A stretch of DNA of 64,000 nt from Nereocystis luetkeana (GCA_031213475.1 JARUPZ010000034.1:3867114-3931113), one strand, 5' to 3'; positions 10,127 to 21,553 are shown, counted from the stretch's first letter. Numbers and translations are program-made. The notes: generated by a model not told the origin, from the sequence alone.

Positions 10127-10735
10127 TTTCCGTTTCTTGCTGTTGCGGACACTTTTTTCGCGACGACTGAATTGTGCATGGAAACGACACTGCTTTAGAT
10201 TGACGAACTTTTTTTTTCTCGTCACGGGAGAGCACAGCAGTAATCGGGACCCGTTTTTTTGCTGTTGTGGACACTTTTTTCGCGACGACTAAATTGTGCA
10301 TGGAAACGACACTGCTTTAGGTTGACGAACTTTTTTTTTCTCGTCACGGGAGAGCACAGCAGTAATCAGGACCCGTTTTTTTGCTGTTGTGGACACTTTT
10401 TTCGCGACGACTAAATTGTGCATGGAAACGACACTGCTTTAGATTGACTAACTTTTTTTTTCTCGTCACGGGAGAGCACAGCAGTAATCAGGACCCGTTT
10501 TTTTGCTGTTGTGGACACTTTTTTTGTGAAGACTAAATTGTGCATTGGAAGCGGCAATGCTTTAGATTAACTTTTTGTTTCGTCACGGGAGAGCACAGCA
10601 GTAATCAAGACCCGTTTTAGGCTGTGTCGACACTTTTTTGCGACGACTATATTGTGCATTAAAGCGACAATGCTTTATGTTAACCCTTTGTTTCGTTACG
10701 GGAGAGCATACCAGGTAGTAATCAGCACCCATCAT
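10127..10735 (+). repeat. 122 bp tandem array, 5 units
   Basis: GCTGTTG(T/C)GGACACTTTTTT starts at 10139, 10261, 10383 and 10505 (exact 122 bp steps) and, degenerate, at 10621. Units carry CACGGGAGAGCACAGCAGTA; the fifth reads GAGAGCATACCAGGTAGTAA instead. Homogeneity of units 1-4 points to recent amplification. No gene. Confidence 0.95.
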
Positions 10736-10776
10736 ATACACTAAAACCTACATATTCCATATTCCAATGTTTGTAC

Positions 10777-10885
10777 TATTGCGGGGGACCATAGTAAATA
10801 GGACCTAATATTGTGACTAAAAATAGCGAAATATATAGGTTTTTGTGTGCATCGTAGGTCCTATTTCATACGGTCCCCCGCAATA
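10777..10885. mobile_element. MITE, family variant with TTGCGGGGG ends
   Basis: 109 bp, both ends changed symmetrically to TATTGCGGGGGACC and GGTCCCCCGCAATA. The matched change on both ends suggests a mobilised subfamily rather than independent decay. Confidence 0.9.
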
Positions 10886-11184
10886 GACACATTTTTTTTT
10901 TCCCGAGTTCTATTTTAATAGTTTCCTCCGTGATAGTGTGTTGTTTCTGTTTCGCCTCACGTGGTCCCTCTCATCCTTGCTCTCTTTGCTGTTACCGGCT
11001 TTTTGCCATTCAGGCGATTCGAGGTGTGAGGGACGCCGGAGCTTTGCGCCTGTCTCGTAACGGCGTTGTTTGCCCCGCAGTTGCCGCTCCCTCGCATACC
11101 GGTACTGCGGTGGGCGTGTTGTTTTCCGCTTGTTTCTCTTTTCTTTCGGAACGATTATTTGTTGAGCCTGTGTTTTTGTTTTTC

Positions 11185-11665
11185 GTGACCACGAGCTTGG
11201 TTCCAAGGAAATAAGCTGGTGTTATACTACCGTGCGTACCGAATCTGCGGTACGCACGTAGTATTTCAGCGCGTGTTCTCGGTCCGTCGAGACGTTTTGT
11301 AGCCTGCCCTCTTTGTTGTTGTTGACCGCGAGCTAGATTTTCAGGGAAATGAGCTGATGCTATACCATCATGCGTACTGGTATAAGCTGGGGTGCACTCA
11401 TCGTTCTGCGCTTCTCTTCTCCTTGCATCGAAAAGCTTTTTTAGCCTTTTTTTGTTTTTTTGTGTGGTGACTACACGAGAGCTGGATTTCAGTAAATGAG
11501 CTGGTGTGAGAGAGAACGTCATATGCGTACTGGCACAACGGCGCTTGTATTGTTTTTGGCGGGTTGTTTTTCTTTCACCGGAAAGCTTTGTGGCTAGCCT
11601 GTGTGTGTATGTTTTGTTGATTTTGTGACCACGGGCTAGTGAATTTCAGAGAAATGAGCTACGGT
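11185..11665 (+). repeat. ~140 bp degenerate tandem array, 4 units
   Basis: Units centred on GACCACGAGCT(T/A)G...AAATGAGCTG(G/A)TG...GCGTAC lie near 11190, 11322, 11468 and 11627. They are diverged, so old. Reading frames across them are not supported as genes. Confidence 0.75.
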
Positions 11666-12124
11666 ACGATGCAATACAACATCATGATCATCATCATGCT
11701 CAGCATCCGACAATAGAGGTTGGGGTGGTAGGAGGAAAGCCTGCTCCCGCGGGAAAAAAACAGCGCTGCTGGTGGGGCTGGCGATCGAAGTAGTCGCTGG
11801 TCCGTCCCTCCAGTACGGTCGGTCGCCCGTTCGTCCTGACCGACAACAATGGCTGCCAACTATGACAAAGAGACCGGTCTTTTGGGGCTCGTTTTTGCCC
11901 CGCTTAGGGCTGCAGCTCTCCTTTTCGGGGACGAAATAACGCTCGGAATTAGACTGAGATACACGTTCCTGTCGTATAGCGCAGTAGTTGTAGGGAAAGG
12001 GTTTTGATGCCTCTTTTGGCCACTCTGTCCGGGAATATAAAGTAGCCCACGTTTGGACTCTACTACCAACATCAAACCGAGCTTACAGTACATGTCAAAA
12101 GTGGTATCGCTCTGTACCATATTA

Positions 12125-12640
12125 TAATCACCGGTTTCACACTAAATGTCGAACCAAACGGTGTTTATGTTTCGGGACAGAGTGGTACTGAACTTGGGGC
12201 GATACACAGCAGTGACCGTCGATGCTACGTAGGAGACCGGTCTCTCGGAAGGCGTCAAGGTCTCACGTGGCCTCATTATACCGGTTTTAGAGTAGCGGAG
12301 CGGTCAGTCAAGAGAGGCGGTCAAACCGCGGTCACTTGTTGGCCATGCGTCGTGGTAGCGCGGTGGTACCCACCCGTCTGGGGGCGATAGTTCGTTGTCA
12401 CCGAAGCGTGCTGTTGTTGGAGCCCGGTTTTTCGAGGTACGCGTCAAGGTCTCGTTTGGTCTTGTTACACTGATTTTTGTGTAGCGGGGCAAGGCGGTCA
12501 GTCGCGGTGGTCAAACGGCGGTCACTTGTTAGCATCCGTGGGGGTAGGTGAAGGATGCTAGTTAAGGAGGCCGGTCTGCTTGGACGCGCCACGGACCCTT
12601 GTGGCATCATTATACTGGTTTTAGTGCAGCAGGGCGGTCA
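12125..12640 (+). repeat. Degenerate 140-190 bp tandem array
   Basis: The order GTCTCACGTGG / CATTATACCGGTTTTAG / GCGGTCAGTCAAGAG / GTCAAACCGCGGTCACTTGTT recurs around 12245, 12440 and 12590, partly truncated. The unit is irregular. Confidence 0.7.
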
Positions 12641-12734
12641 GTCAAGAGGGTCAAACCGCGTTTTCTTTTTTGCATCTGTGGTTGTAACGTGGTGTCCGTG
12701 CCGGGCCGACTCGAACCGAGCCGCGAGAGGTCTA

Positions 12735-12760
12735 GGGGGGGGGGGAGGGGGGGTGTCGGC
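12735..12760. repeat. G tract
   Basis: GGGGGGGGGGAGGGGGGG. Flanking sequence to 13200 shows no recognised gene. Confidence 0.6.
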
Positions 12761-13194
12761 GGTTCCGTGTGCGCCAGGAATTGAAACGGCGGGTAACGAG
12801 CAGCCAAGCAGACGTATCGTGGAAGAATTGGAAAATCTATGACGCTTTTTTTGTTGTTGTGTTCACCGCCCTGGCTATATGACGTGTGGGTTGTGTGTGT
12901 CGGTCCGTCTTGTCTTGGCGTATAATACTGCGATATGGCAACCTGCCTGGTGTCACTTCCGGGTGGGATGCCGTCGGGCTTAAGGACCTTGGCCTACAGC
13001 AGCTCAGCATGGGTGTGTTGCTTTTTTTTCCCCATCCTCCATGCGGTCAGATTCCGTCCGTTCTGGAAACTGATTCTGTGACGTTCCACGAAACGATACG
13101 ACGACCTCGTGCCACCTCCGGGGTGAAATACTCGCCGTCTGAACCGCTGCTTTACATAGCTTACGATTTGGGTGGGGTACCCTGCGTATGAACC

Positions 13195-13615
13195 GTTCCA
13201 TAGTGTTGTGCCAGCAGCAGAGGAGCTCACGGTGTTTTTGTCGTCTCCCCCCCCCCCACCTCCATGCGGACCTACTGTTGTAGCAGTGGCTCACGATGTT
13301 TGTGCTGCCTTCACCCCCCAATCTCCATGCGGACCTACCGTTGTAGCAGTAGCTCACGATGGTTGTGTTGCATTTACCACCCCAATCTCCGTGCGGGCCT
13401 ACTGTTACAGCAGTAGCTCACGATCCCCAACTCCCGCGCGGGCCTACTGTTGTACCAGTAGCTCACGATATCTGTGTAGCCTTTACCCCCCCAACTCCCG
13501 TGCGGACCTACTGTTTTACCAGTAGCTCGCGGTGTTTGTGTTGCCTTTACCCCCCCCAACCTCCGTGCTGACCTACTGTTGTACCAATAGCTCACGGTGC
13601 TGGTGTCGTGCCCCC
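13195..13615 (+). repeat. ~64 bp tandem array, 6 units
   Basis: CCTACTGTT(G/A)(T/C)A(G/C)CAGTAGCTC units start at 13271, 13334, 13398, 13443, 13507 and 13572: steps 63, 64, 45, 64 and 65, so one unit lost ~19 bp. Each carries a C run before ACTCCCGTGCGG. Confidence 0.93.
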
Positions 13616-13830
13616 CCCTCCCCCCTACGGCCATGCATGAGATCGAGTACAACTCTCCTATCGAGTACGAGTACACCCCCCCCAACGTTTTTTGCAAAAA
13701 TAAATGTCTGCCTGGTCGGTGAAAACCCGACGTGCTCCGTCCCGACATTGTAGCGATGCCAGGGTCTATGGTTATACGACCGCGGCCGCGCATGACAATG
13801 AGTACCCCCCCCCCCAACCTCCATGCGGTT
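13600..13830 (-). repeat. Poly-G/GTACTC dispersed repeat, minus copy
   Basis: Read on the minus strand: G tract, TGTACTC, GATCTCATGCATGGCC, and TCGGGTTTTCACCGACCAGG with GACATTTATTTTTGC. Plus-strand homologues lie at 21590-21800, 22945-23260, 26715-26800 and 52865-53110. Confidence 0.8.
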
Positions 13831-13959
13831 TGGTTTCATCTTGGGCGCATGCTACGGCAGCACGGCTGTTTCTTTGAAGAGCTTTGTCCCTCGCCAAAAA
13901 AGCGACTCGTTTCAGAAACATTAAAAAAGGTGTACCTGGTACCCGATTAGACAACCCCC

Positions 13960-14100
13960 AGACGCGAGTCGACGAGAGGAAAGGAAGGATGGCTGAAGCA
14001 TCCTTGCGATCAACAGGCAAGGCCCAAACCATACTGAGGATGGAGAGGGGAGAAGAAGAGCCTGCTGCTGTAGGTCACCCCCGGGTCTGAGTTTGCAGTA
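13960..14100 (-). repeat. Dispersed CAGATCCGGG family copy
   Basis: CAGACGCGAGTCGACGAG through AGCCTGCTG...CCGGGTCTGAG, the same blocks as 4795-4935 but diverged in the middle. A TACCTGGTA lies at 13933, just outside. Confidence 0.6.
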
Positions 14101-14389
14101 GACTATCTGTCCGTAGGAGGGGATAGAGAAAAGAAGGGCGAAGATCACAAATGGGATGAGAAACAACAAAAAAGTGAACAAAAAGGCAGACGCATGTCCC
14201 GTACGTACGGTAGGGGTGCGCCTTGACCTGCATTTTTCGCAGGCTGCCTCAGCACTTGAGGAGCTCCTATGTCTCGCCCGAAAACTGGCTTGAGGAAAAA
14301 CTGCACACACCCTTCACCGGATCGTCAGGGGTCCCTTTGGCTTGGGCCTGCAACGAAAATTATTCAATACTAATGGTGTCAAAACACAC

Positions 14390-14600
14390 AATGAGGTATG
14401 CCTTATTGAGTAATTCTTCAGTTGAGGCATGCCTTATATGTCATGCGCCTTATTTGGTAGTTCCTCGGCTGAGGCATGCCTTATAGGGCAATTCCTCAGC
14501 TGAGGCATGCTTTATATGACATGATGAAGGGGGTTGTTCCTCAGGTGGAGCATGCCATATGAGGCATGCCTTACAAGGTACCAGGTATGCCTTATTGGGT
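14390..14600 (+). repeat. ~30-60 bp repeat with GAGGCATGCCTTAT
   Basis: GAGG(C/T)ATGCCTTA(T) recurs about six times with TTCCTCAG(C/G)TGAGGC between copies, giving a hairpin-prone ladder. One copy contains TACCAGGTA (14579). Confidence 0.85.
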
Positions 14601-15439
14601 AGCTCATTAGTTTACAAGAAGCCCCAATCATGGCACAACCAATTAGGGTAGGCTGTACAGTGCTACCCGCCTCTGTCATCATCGTGGAATGCGCCCCCCC
14701 CTCCATGGCCTACGTAATGCATCGAAATGTTTTGCAAAACCTCATACGTGGTACACCCATTAAGCTTGCGGACCTGAGGTGGCAACTACCAGGTACTATA
14801 TCAAGCTTGAGGAACTGAGTACCGGTATCAATCAATACTTTATAGTAGGTTTAATTATCAAACACCGTGTTATACATGCAACGCGGAACAAACACGTCCG
14901 ATGAGCGTGTCTGACGTATCACGCAGCTTGCAGCTGAGTTTCAACCACTCAATCGGCTGTACTCACAGCTAGCTGTGACGCACTCGTAACAATTTTACAA
15001 AAACGGAAATGATATTCCAACGGTAAAATAAGGCATGCCTTTTTGGCTATCAAATATGTACTCAGTGCCCTTAATGAGCCGATCAGTCTGAAATGTTTTG
15101 CCCGGAAAGTTTTACCACTTTTGTTTTTTTATTTTAGTCTTCACTTTCGCTTTCCAGCGTAACTCGTAGGAGGTTCTACCCTCAGCGGTTTTCTTCTGGG
15201 CAAGCCGTGGTCACAGGTGTCGTCCCTTCTCCCCCCCGGTACGTGCTTTCAGTTTTTGTCGCGCATAGAGTTCAGCATTCCCACTGCTTGTCGATTTTCC
15301 TCGAATGTTAGTCTTTTTTTTTAGAGCACTACACATTGTCGGATGGCAAGCATAATACAAAAAATACTCGTACGTAGTGTATCTAACTCACGCTTTCGCG
15401 CTTTCCGCTAGTATTTTTTTTTGCAAGAAAAAGTCCTTA

Positions 15440-15522
15440 CGTGTACGCACTCGGTGATATTTGAACCCACGAAATTGATCTTAGTAGACACGCGGACCAC
15501 CTACTAAGCCACCGGGGACGCC
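15440..15522 (-). ncRNA. tRNA-like element (candidate SINE head)
   Basis: On the minus strand TGGCTTAGTAGG fits the pol III A box and GGGTTCAAATATC resembles a B box ~45 nt later. The acceptor arms do not pair and no CCA-compatible end is present, so this is not a functional tRNA. A tRNA-derived SINE or tRNA pseudogene is the likely identity. Confidence 0.45.
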
Positions 15523-15540
15523 GGCTATGGACGGAAATAT

Positions 15541-15680
15541 AAAGAGCGTTTATACATAAATACGAAAAGCCAACGTTCCTCATATTTCCGGCCAGAGTGG
15601 TATGAAGTAAACTATACATAAACACGAAAAGCCAACGTTCCTCATACTTCCGGCCAAAGTGGTATGAAGTAAACCCCTCT
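15541..15680 (+). repeat. 62 bp tandem duplication
   Basis: ATACATAA(A/C)(T/A)ACGAAAAGCC...CGGCCA(G/A)AGTGGTATGAAG occurs twice, head to tail, with a few substitutions. Confidence 0.92.
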
Positions 15681-16004
15681 CGTAGAGCACACGTCCTGGG
15701 AGGATGGGTACGTGGTGGATAACCCAATGAGACAACCGGAGGTGGCACCTGGTTGCCGTGTCGTATCATATCATACGTCGCGCAATCATTTCTCTGAGAC
15801 GAAATCAGGACGCGCGAAGATTGGGGGGGATAAAAGCAAGAGGCAGCAAGCAGCAGATGGAGCCAACATTGGTACAAAGAAAGGTGGTTCCAATATTCGG
15901 GTCCAAAGGTACTGGTGCTTTTACAACTTTTCACACCTCGAACAGATCATGATCTATGTATCTACAGTAGATTATCTATCTACTTTATATATAATTCCTA
16001 TTTT

Positions 16005-16111
16005 AAATTGCGGGGGGGCTTAAAAAATAGGACCATACGTGGGTAAAAAAATAGGTATACGAAGGTTTTCGTGCGTACCGTAGATCCTACATACTATGGT
16101 CCCCCGTAATA
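16005..16111. mobile_element. MITE, TTACGGGGG family, decayed left end
   Basis: The right end GGTCCCCCGTAATA is intact. The left end reads TTGCGGGGGGGCTTAAAAAATAGG, losing pairing. Confidence 0.85.
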
Positions 16112-16746
16112 GTACAGATCCAACCCTGGAAACATGAGCTAGGTCATGCAGATGATACGGCTCCCACCCGACAACATGAGCCACTACTGGAGATCATATT
16201 GATCATACAGATCATACAGATCAGGAATCTCCCTGTCTGTCCTGAAGCATCTAGATCATCAAGCGGGAAAAGATGATCTGCCCGAGGTGGTAAAACTTTT
16301 GCGACCGGGAGCGCCACCGCACTGGGTCCGCACTCAGCGCGGGGGGGGGATGTTTCATCCCGGATGAGCCCGCCCTGTTTCGAGACATTAGGCCTCAACT
16401 AATCCAGTGCTTTCGTCGAATGATCGGCGGCGAAGGCGCAGAATAATATATGCAGAAGAAAAGGCGGCAAACGAAAAAAACGTGACCTGTGCAGCAACGG
16501 TTTCAGCCAGCGAGCATCGCACCCGGAAGCGATGCTTGCTGTATGTAAATAAGCGTGTATGATGCGATAGGGCACTACGCAGCACAGTAGTGTTGTTAAT
16601 AGTGCCGTACATGTCGCATCATTTATTTGTGATCGTCCGATGAACGGTTAAAACATGCGCTCCGAAGCTCAGGATATCACGATGTTGTCGTCGTCGTTGA
16701 AGTGAAATTCCCGCTCGTGTTTGCTGTCGTTGAAGGCACAAAGACG

Positions 16747-16855
16747 TAATACGGGGGACCATAGTTAATAGGACCTATGGTATACATAAAAACCTATATA
16801 TTTAACCATTTTTACTAACAATATTTGGTCCTATTAACTATGGTCCCCCGTAATA
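16747..16855. mobile_element. MITE, TTACGGGGG family, inserted after the duplication
   Basis: Flanks read GACGTA ... TAGTAATATTAATAA; duplicon B at 47845-47870 has CGTCGTAATATTAATATT with no element. This is a filled/empty pair and supports a TA target. The left tip is ATACGGGGG instead of TTACGGGGG. Confidence 0.92.
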
Positions 16856-17014
16856 GTAATATTAATAATCCTCCAGCACTGACACTTACACGAGGCACGC
16901 GCGAGCCCAAGGAACAACACCCGCGCCTAGAAAACACCAACCACAATAATAGTGCCTCGCATAAACTAAACAACCCACGGAACTACAGTAGAAAAAAAAG
17001 AACCTCAACCAATC

Positions 17015-17240
17015 AATGGGATGTCCTCCAACGCAGTCCAAAACGTACGTTACCAAGTGAACCACCCGCAGGTACCGTACGTACTTATATGGACACTCCT
17101 TAGGACCCGGGCTTTATACCGCAACCAATAGATGGCATGCCCTCCGACACAGTCCAAAACGTACGTTACGAAGTGAACCACCCCACAGGGACCGTACGTA
17201 CTTATATGGACTCTCCTTAAGACCTGGGCTTTATACCGTA
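17015..17240 (+). repeat. ~125 bp tandem duplication with ACCGTACGTACTTATATGG
   Basis: CCAAAACGTACGTTACCAAGTG...CCGTACGTACTTATATGG...CCCGGGCTTTATACCG is present twice in A but once in B (48040-48085). Confidence 0.88.
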
Positions 17241-17269
17241 TGTCATTAGACATACGTATAGACCACGCC

Positions 17270-17405
17270 GTTTTACCATCTTCACCACCCTCACTACGCC
17301 CACCACTGTCACCACCACCACCTCCACTACCACCACCACCCTCATCACCTCCACCCTCTCCACCACCACCCCCACCTCCAACACGACCACCACCCCCACC
17401 CCCCC
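17270..17405. repeat. (CAC)n-rich tract
   Basis: Imperfect CAC/CCA triplets. The equivalent tract in duplicon B (48100-48360) is about twice as long. Confidence 0.95.
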
Positions 17406-18474
17406 AGTGTATTTACCACACGTATCGCAAAGAGTACTGGCGAATCATGACACGTTGGGTCGGACCACGCTAAAATGATTACGTACCCGTACATAAGTTT
17501 GCCTCTTACAGTCTCGATTGCTGATCACAATCAACCCCCCCCGCCTTACCGGACTCCCCGCGGAGAGCCGCAGCAATCAATCACCAACACGTAGATGATA
17601 AACGCCCAATCAATCGCGTGAGAGAAATCGCAAACACCATATTGGCGCGTTCGCTCGCAAAAAAATGCTACCATACCTGGTACGAAGCAATTGATGATGT
17701 GTTTCTCTATCAATCCCCACGCATCATGAATACACCAAGTTGTACAGCACCACGCGGAATCCCCCAAACGAAAAAAAGGTGGCGTAGGTGGGGGGGGGGG
17801 GCGTGCCGTGACAACAAACAAAAAATCGGAAAGGAAATAAAAACAATGGACAGTAATTTGGAAACAAATCGGACATCACTTGGAATCAAAATCGGGAACG
17901 AAGAGCAAAAAAAAACGAGGAGCAAAGGAATCGGAGACATCCTGCCGTGAGGAACACAGACTTAAACTGTACTACAGAAGCAAACACGGCGAAATTTCCG
18001 GCAGAATGAGCTTGGCTTCTTCCTATCACATACCGGTACACTCAGCCATGATAGACGTCGACCCATTGGACGACAGGTGTTGAATGGTTGACGCTAGCCC
18101 ACCCTATGGGCGATGGATGATACATGGTTGACATCGAACCCAAAACCCTAGAAAATGAGGGGGCGGCATCGCCCCGCATCACTTAATTTACACCCTACGT
18201 ATAGATACCTCGCGAAGGGGTGTATCTCTTACTGTACACACGTACAACACGTCGAAGGAAGAAGGGAAGGCAGGGAGCAAGGAAGAGCGTCAATCGCGTC
18301 TCTTCCCCCCTCCCTACGTAGACCACATCCAAAATCGCGCACAATTAAACACGACCGCACACACAGCCAAGGAAACCAACGAACTAGTTTCATACGGAGA
18401 GCATAAAAAAGTTCCTTGTAAGTGATACCGCTGCAAATCCGTTTCACGCGGAAAAAAACAAACTCACAGTGCGT

Positions 18475-18770
18475 CTCGAGCCCTTTGCCGGCTCGAGTCC
18501 TCGTCAATCAAAACACCAAGTACGACCGAACGGTGGTCACCAGTTCCGACGCCCGTACGTACGTGCAAAGCAGTTGCTTGCAAGAAAAGCCGTTACAAAA
18601 CCGTTTCATACGGAGAGCAACACAACCTTCAAGTGTCTGGGCCGGCAGGCAAAGGACTCGAGTTCTCCCCGGACAAAAGAAACTAAAAACGTAGACGCAT
18701 AAAACCCGAACGATAGTCGACTTAATCCCGCCGCTGCTTCTCGTCCCAACCTCTCCATTGGCACCAACAT
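18475..18770 (+). other. Conserved non-coding block with CTCGA(G/A)TCCTCG
   Basis: GCCGGCTCGAGTCCTCG and a repeat at 18636-18680 correspond to GGCTCGAATCCTCG at 49630 in B. The motif resembles a tRNA T-arm but no tRNA fold can be made. No gene is recognised in 17405-19060. Confidence 0.4.
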
Positions 18771-19061
18771 ACATGGCGTTATTACGACGACACTACTGTA
18801 TGAGACATTATCACCCTGCAAAAAACGAAATGCAGGAGTACACTACAGGAACCTACGGAATCCGAACGGAGGGGTGGAGGGGTGGTAGGTAAAACACAAC
18901 AAAAACATGTTGGGTGAATTATTTATGACTGCAGTTAATCGCGAATCGACCACATCGTGATGGACTAGACTTTGGGTCAGTCGATCGGTCGGTTGTTCGG
19001 TTGGAAGAACACAGCGAACGGCCTTCGACAAGATAGCCCCAAGGATAAAGCACAACCCAAG

Positions 19062-19260
19062 GGTTTCGCATTTTACAGCGTTATTCTCAGTCTGGAGGAA
19101 AACAAACCAAAAGGGTTTTCGCGTACAACACCTTAGTATCAGCCCGGAGAGGGAAACACTGAAAGGGCGTTCACACGCAACGGCGATATTATCAGTGTGA
19201 TGGAGAACACAAAAAAACGGAGTGCTCGCTTACAACTACGATGCTCTCCAGTCAGGATGG
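19062..19260 (+). repeat. ~60 bp ladder
   Basis: Units of the type TTTTCGC(A/G)T...GTATCAG(T/C)(C/G)(T/C)GGAG recur about four times. The homologous ladder in B spans 50235-50440. Confidence 0.75.
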
Positions 19261-19439
19261 GAGAAAAATGAAAACGGTCTGGCTACTGTTAGTTATTCCA
19301 TTACAATGTACCTGGTAACAGCTTTTGCTTGACTTCTTAAGAGGGGTGATTTCTTGACGAGGTGAATCCCTCAGCGGAATTGCGTCAAATAATGTACCGC
19401 GGAACCGATTCGAACCAAATATAGTCAATCCGACCTGAA

Positions 19440-19672
19440 CCAAACCGAAGCGAATCGAGTGAACCGAGCCGAATCAAGTTGAACAGAACCGACCTGACCC
19501 GAACCGAATCAACAGAACGGATCCAAACTGAATAGTTGCGAATCAAACCCAGTCAACCCACACGGAACAGAACCGAACCGAACCAAATCGAATCAAACAG
19601 AAACCGAATCGATTCGAATCGATCCGAACGCAACCATACCGAATTCAACCAAGCAGAACCGAATCGGATCGT
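19440..19672 (+). repeat. GAACCGAA(T/C) minisatellite
   Basis: Short units of GAACCGAA/CGAATC/AACAGAACC. The homologous tract lies at 50495-50715. Encoded frames (NRTEPNQIES type) are treated as artefacts. Confidence 0.9.
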
Positions 19673-19828
19673 CGGGGGGGAAAACACTTACACGCCCATT
19701 GCCAATCTCCGCATGCTTTTCCTCGTAGCCCCGTTGGCCCCTACCCGTGGGTAGGCACCGGCGGGGCGGGACCATTGCAACGTCAGCAACGCGCTTCGCG
19801 TCTGCGTCGGGCGAATCAAATGTCCGAG

Positions 19829-21553
19829 CTACGAGACGGGCATCAGCAGACCACCCGGACCCCAGAATACCAACGGTGCCGCCTGCGACCCCTGACGCAG
19901 GGGTTGATCCTGACTCTGACGCCCCAGCTGCACCCGCTGGCGCTGGAGCTGCCGCCGCTGGAGCTCCAGTTTCGCATCCTGAAGCTGAAGACGTATTCCC
20001 TGGCGCTGCAGTCGCTCGCTCTGGCGAATCAGCTGCACCCTTTGCTCGGCTATCACCCGCCCGCGCATGGCATCGCACCCCCGCGCAGGATAATAGTCGC
20101 CGTGACGAGGCAGGCTAAAAACCGTCGCTCCGGCGGTGTTGCCCAAGGCGTCCTCCGTCGTTAGGAGAGGAATTTCCTGCATGTGACTGCGGATTCCACC
20201 TTGTTGCGATCCCACCCTGGCAAAACATGCTCGGGCTACGCCTTCAAATCCCGGCGGCGCACCAAGGCGAGCCTGCTCGAGCCCACCGTTGTTGTTCCTA
20301 TCACCGCCACCACCACTGCCACCGCCACCACTACCGCCACTGCCACCACCACCCCCGCAGACACCGCCACCGACTCTACCGCCAACCCGGCCGACGGCAC
20401 GACGACCGCCACCACCTCCACCATGACGACGACTACCACCACCACCACCACCACCACCACCACTACCATGTCCGACCCCGGCTGCGGTGTCGCGAGACCC
20501 CCTACCAGGGGTAGCGGCGGAAGCAGGGGCGGTAGTGGGCAGCGGCTCAGCAATAACCGCCATGTCGCCGCCCGGGGGAGAGTAACCCCTCTCCAGATCA
20601 ACCACTTGCACCCAGTGCTGGGAGAGAGGTCGGTGTGGGACCGGAGTGATGATCCCGACACCAGCGATGGACTGTCCCCTCCCCGTCTCGGTGGAAGCGC
20701 GGGCGCAAGCAGCGATCTCTTGCGGGCGTCTTGGGGTGCCCCTGCCCACCGGCGTGCGGGCGATGCTTCTCGTAACGATTCCTGTACTATCATTATCGGC
20801 GGGACGACTTCTGTAAACAGCGCCTCCACCGCCACCATCACCACCGCCACTACCACCTTCGGCCCGGGCTGCGGTGCCGCGAGATCCCGCAACAGGGGCA
20901 ACAGGGGTAGCGGCGGTAGCGGCGGTAGCGGCAGCAGTGGTCGGCGGCTCAACGACGACCGCCATGTTGCCGTCCGACGGCGAGTAACTCCCATGCAAAT
21001 CAGGGACGCTCATCCGGGTCCGGGAGACGGGGCGGTGCGGAACCGGGGTGGCGATTCCGATCCCGACGACGGTAGTTGATTGTCTCGATCCCGTCTCGGT
21101 GGGAGCGCGGGCACAAGAAGCGATCTCCTGCGGGTCCCCTCGGGCACCGCGGCCCACGGGCGTGCGGACGATGCTTCCCGTAGCGCTTCCTGTATTGTCG
21201 TTGTCGATGGGACGACATCCGTAAACGGTTCCACTACCGCCGCCACCTCCGGCTACGGTACCGCAAGACCCCGTGACAGAGGCAACAGCCGTAGCGGCGG
21301 TGGTGGTAGCGAGCGGCGGCTGAATGATGGCCCTCGTGTCGCCGCCCGTGGACATGAACATCCTCTCGAGGTCGACAACATTCCAGAAGTGCTGGGGGAG
21401 GGAATGTTGAGAGGCGGAGCTCTTGGTCTCGGCGCAGGCAATGCCTTGTCCCGGTCTCGTCCCAGCTGGAGTGTGAGCGCAAGCAGCGGTCACCCGGGGG
21501 TACCTGGTGATGCTCCGGCCCATGGTTGCTTGGTTGACCCCTTCCGCGCGAGC
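19829..21553 (-). CDS. Modular Gly/Ala-rich coiled-coil protein, copy A (probable last exon)
   Basis: An unrecognised protein, open for 574 codons. It starts right after an in-frame TTTAG (21556-21554) that mimics a splice acceptor; the first ATG (21523) is not at the same place as in copy B, so the true start is probably in an upstream exon. Seen: three ~110-residue modules with TPVGRG, PQEIA.CARA.TETG, TPVPHRPLSQHW, VDLER, SPPGGDMAV and RPADNDSTG, separated by Ala/Thr and Gly tracts; then a Gly-rich stretch, PPGFEGVARA, and a C-terminal heptad-like Gln/Arg/Leu segment (last ~90 residues) likely to form a coiled coil. A 5 bp excess relative to copy B creates TAG at 19829; the next frame still encodes the matching tail (TFDSPDADAKR), so the C-terminus is truncated. 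Preserved openness in both duplicons argues for a protein. Function unknown; possibly the 3' exon of the cyclin-box gene at 25271-26647. Confidence 0.65.
   Translation of the reverse strand, partial: ARAEGVNQATMGRSITRYPRVTAACAHTPAGTRPGQGIACAETKSSASQHSLPQHFWNVVDLERMFMSTGGDTRAIIQPPLATTTAATAVASVTGSCGTVAGGGGGSGTVYGCRPIDNDNTGSATGSIVRTPVGRGARGDPQEIASCARAPTETGSRQSTTVVGIGIATPVPHRPVSRTRMSVPDLHGSYSPSDGNMAVVVEPPTTAAATAATAATPVAPVAGSRGTAARAEGGSGGGDGGGGGAVYRSRPADNDSTGIVTRSIARTPVGRGTPRRPQEIAACARASTETGRGQSIAGVGIITPVPHRPLSQHWVQVVDLERGYSPPGGDMAVIAEPLPTTAPASAATPGRGSRDTAAGVGHGSGGGGGGGGGSRRHGGGGGGRRAVGRVGGRVGGGVCGGGGGSGGSGGGGSGGGGDRNNNGGLEQARLGAPPGFEGVARACFARVGSQQGGIRSHMQEIPLLTTEDALGNTAGATVFSLPRHGDYYPARGCDAMRGRVIAEQRVQLIRQSERLQRQGIRLQLQDAKLELQRRQLQRQRVQLGRQSQDQPLRQGSQAAPLVFWGPGGLLMPVS

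Noticed and set aside
13240..13615. Regular repeats that could suggest a CRISPR array
   Set aside because: Units are contiguous ~64 bp tandem repeats without unique spacers, in eukaryote-like DNA with no cas genes.
20183..21079. 298-codon plus-strand frame rich in Thr
   Set aside because: Antisense shadow of coiled-coil exon A; the Thr/Ala runs are the complement of Gly codons.
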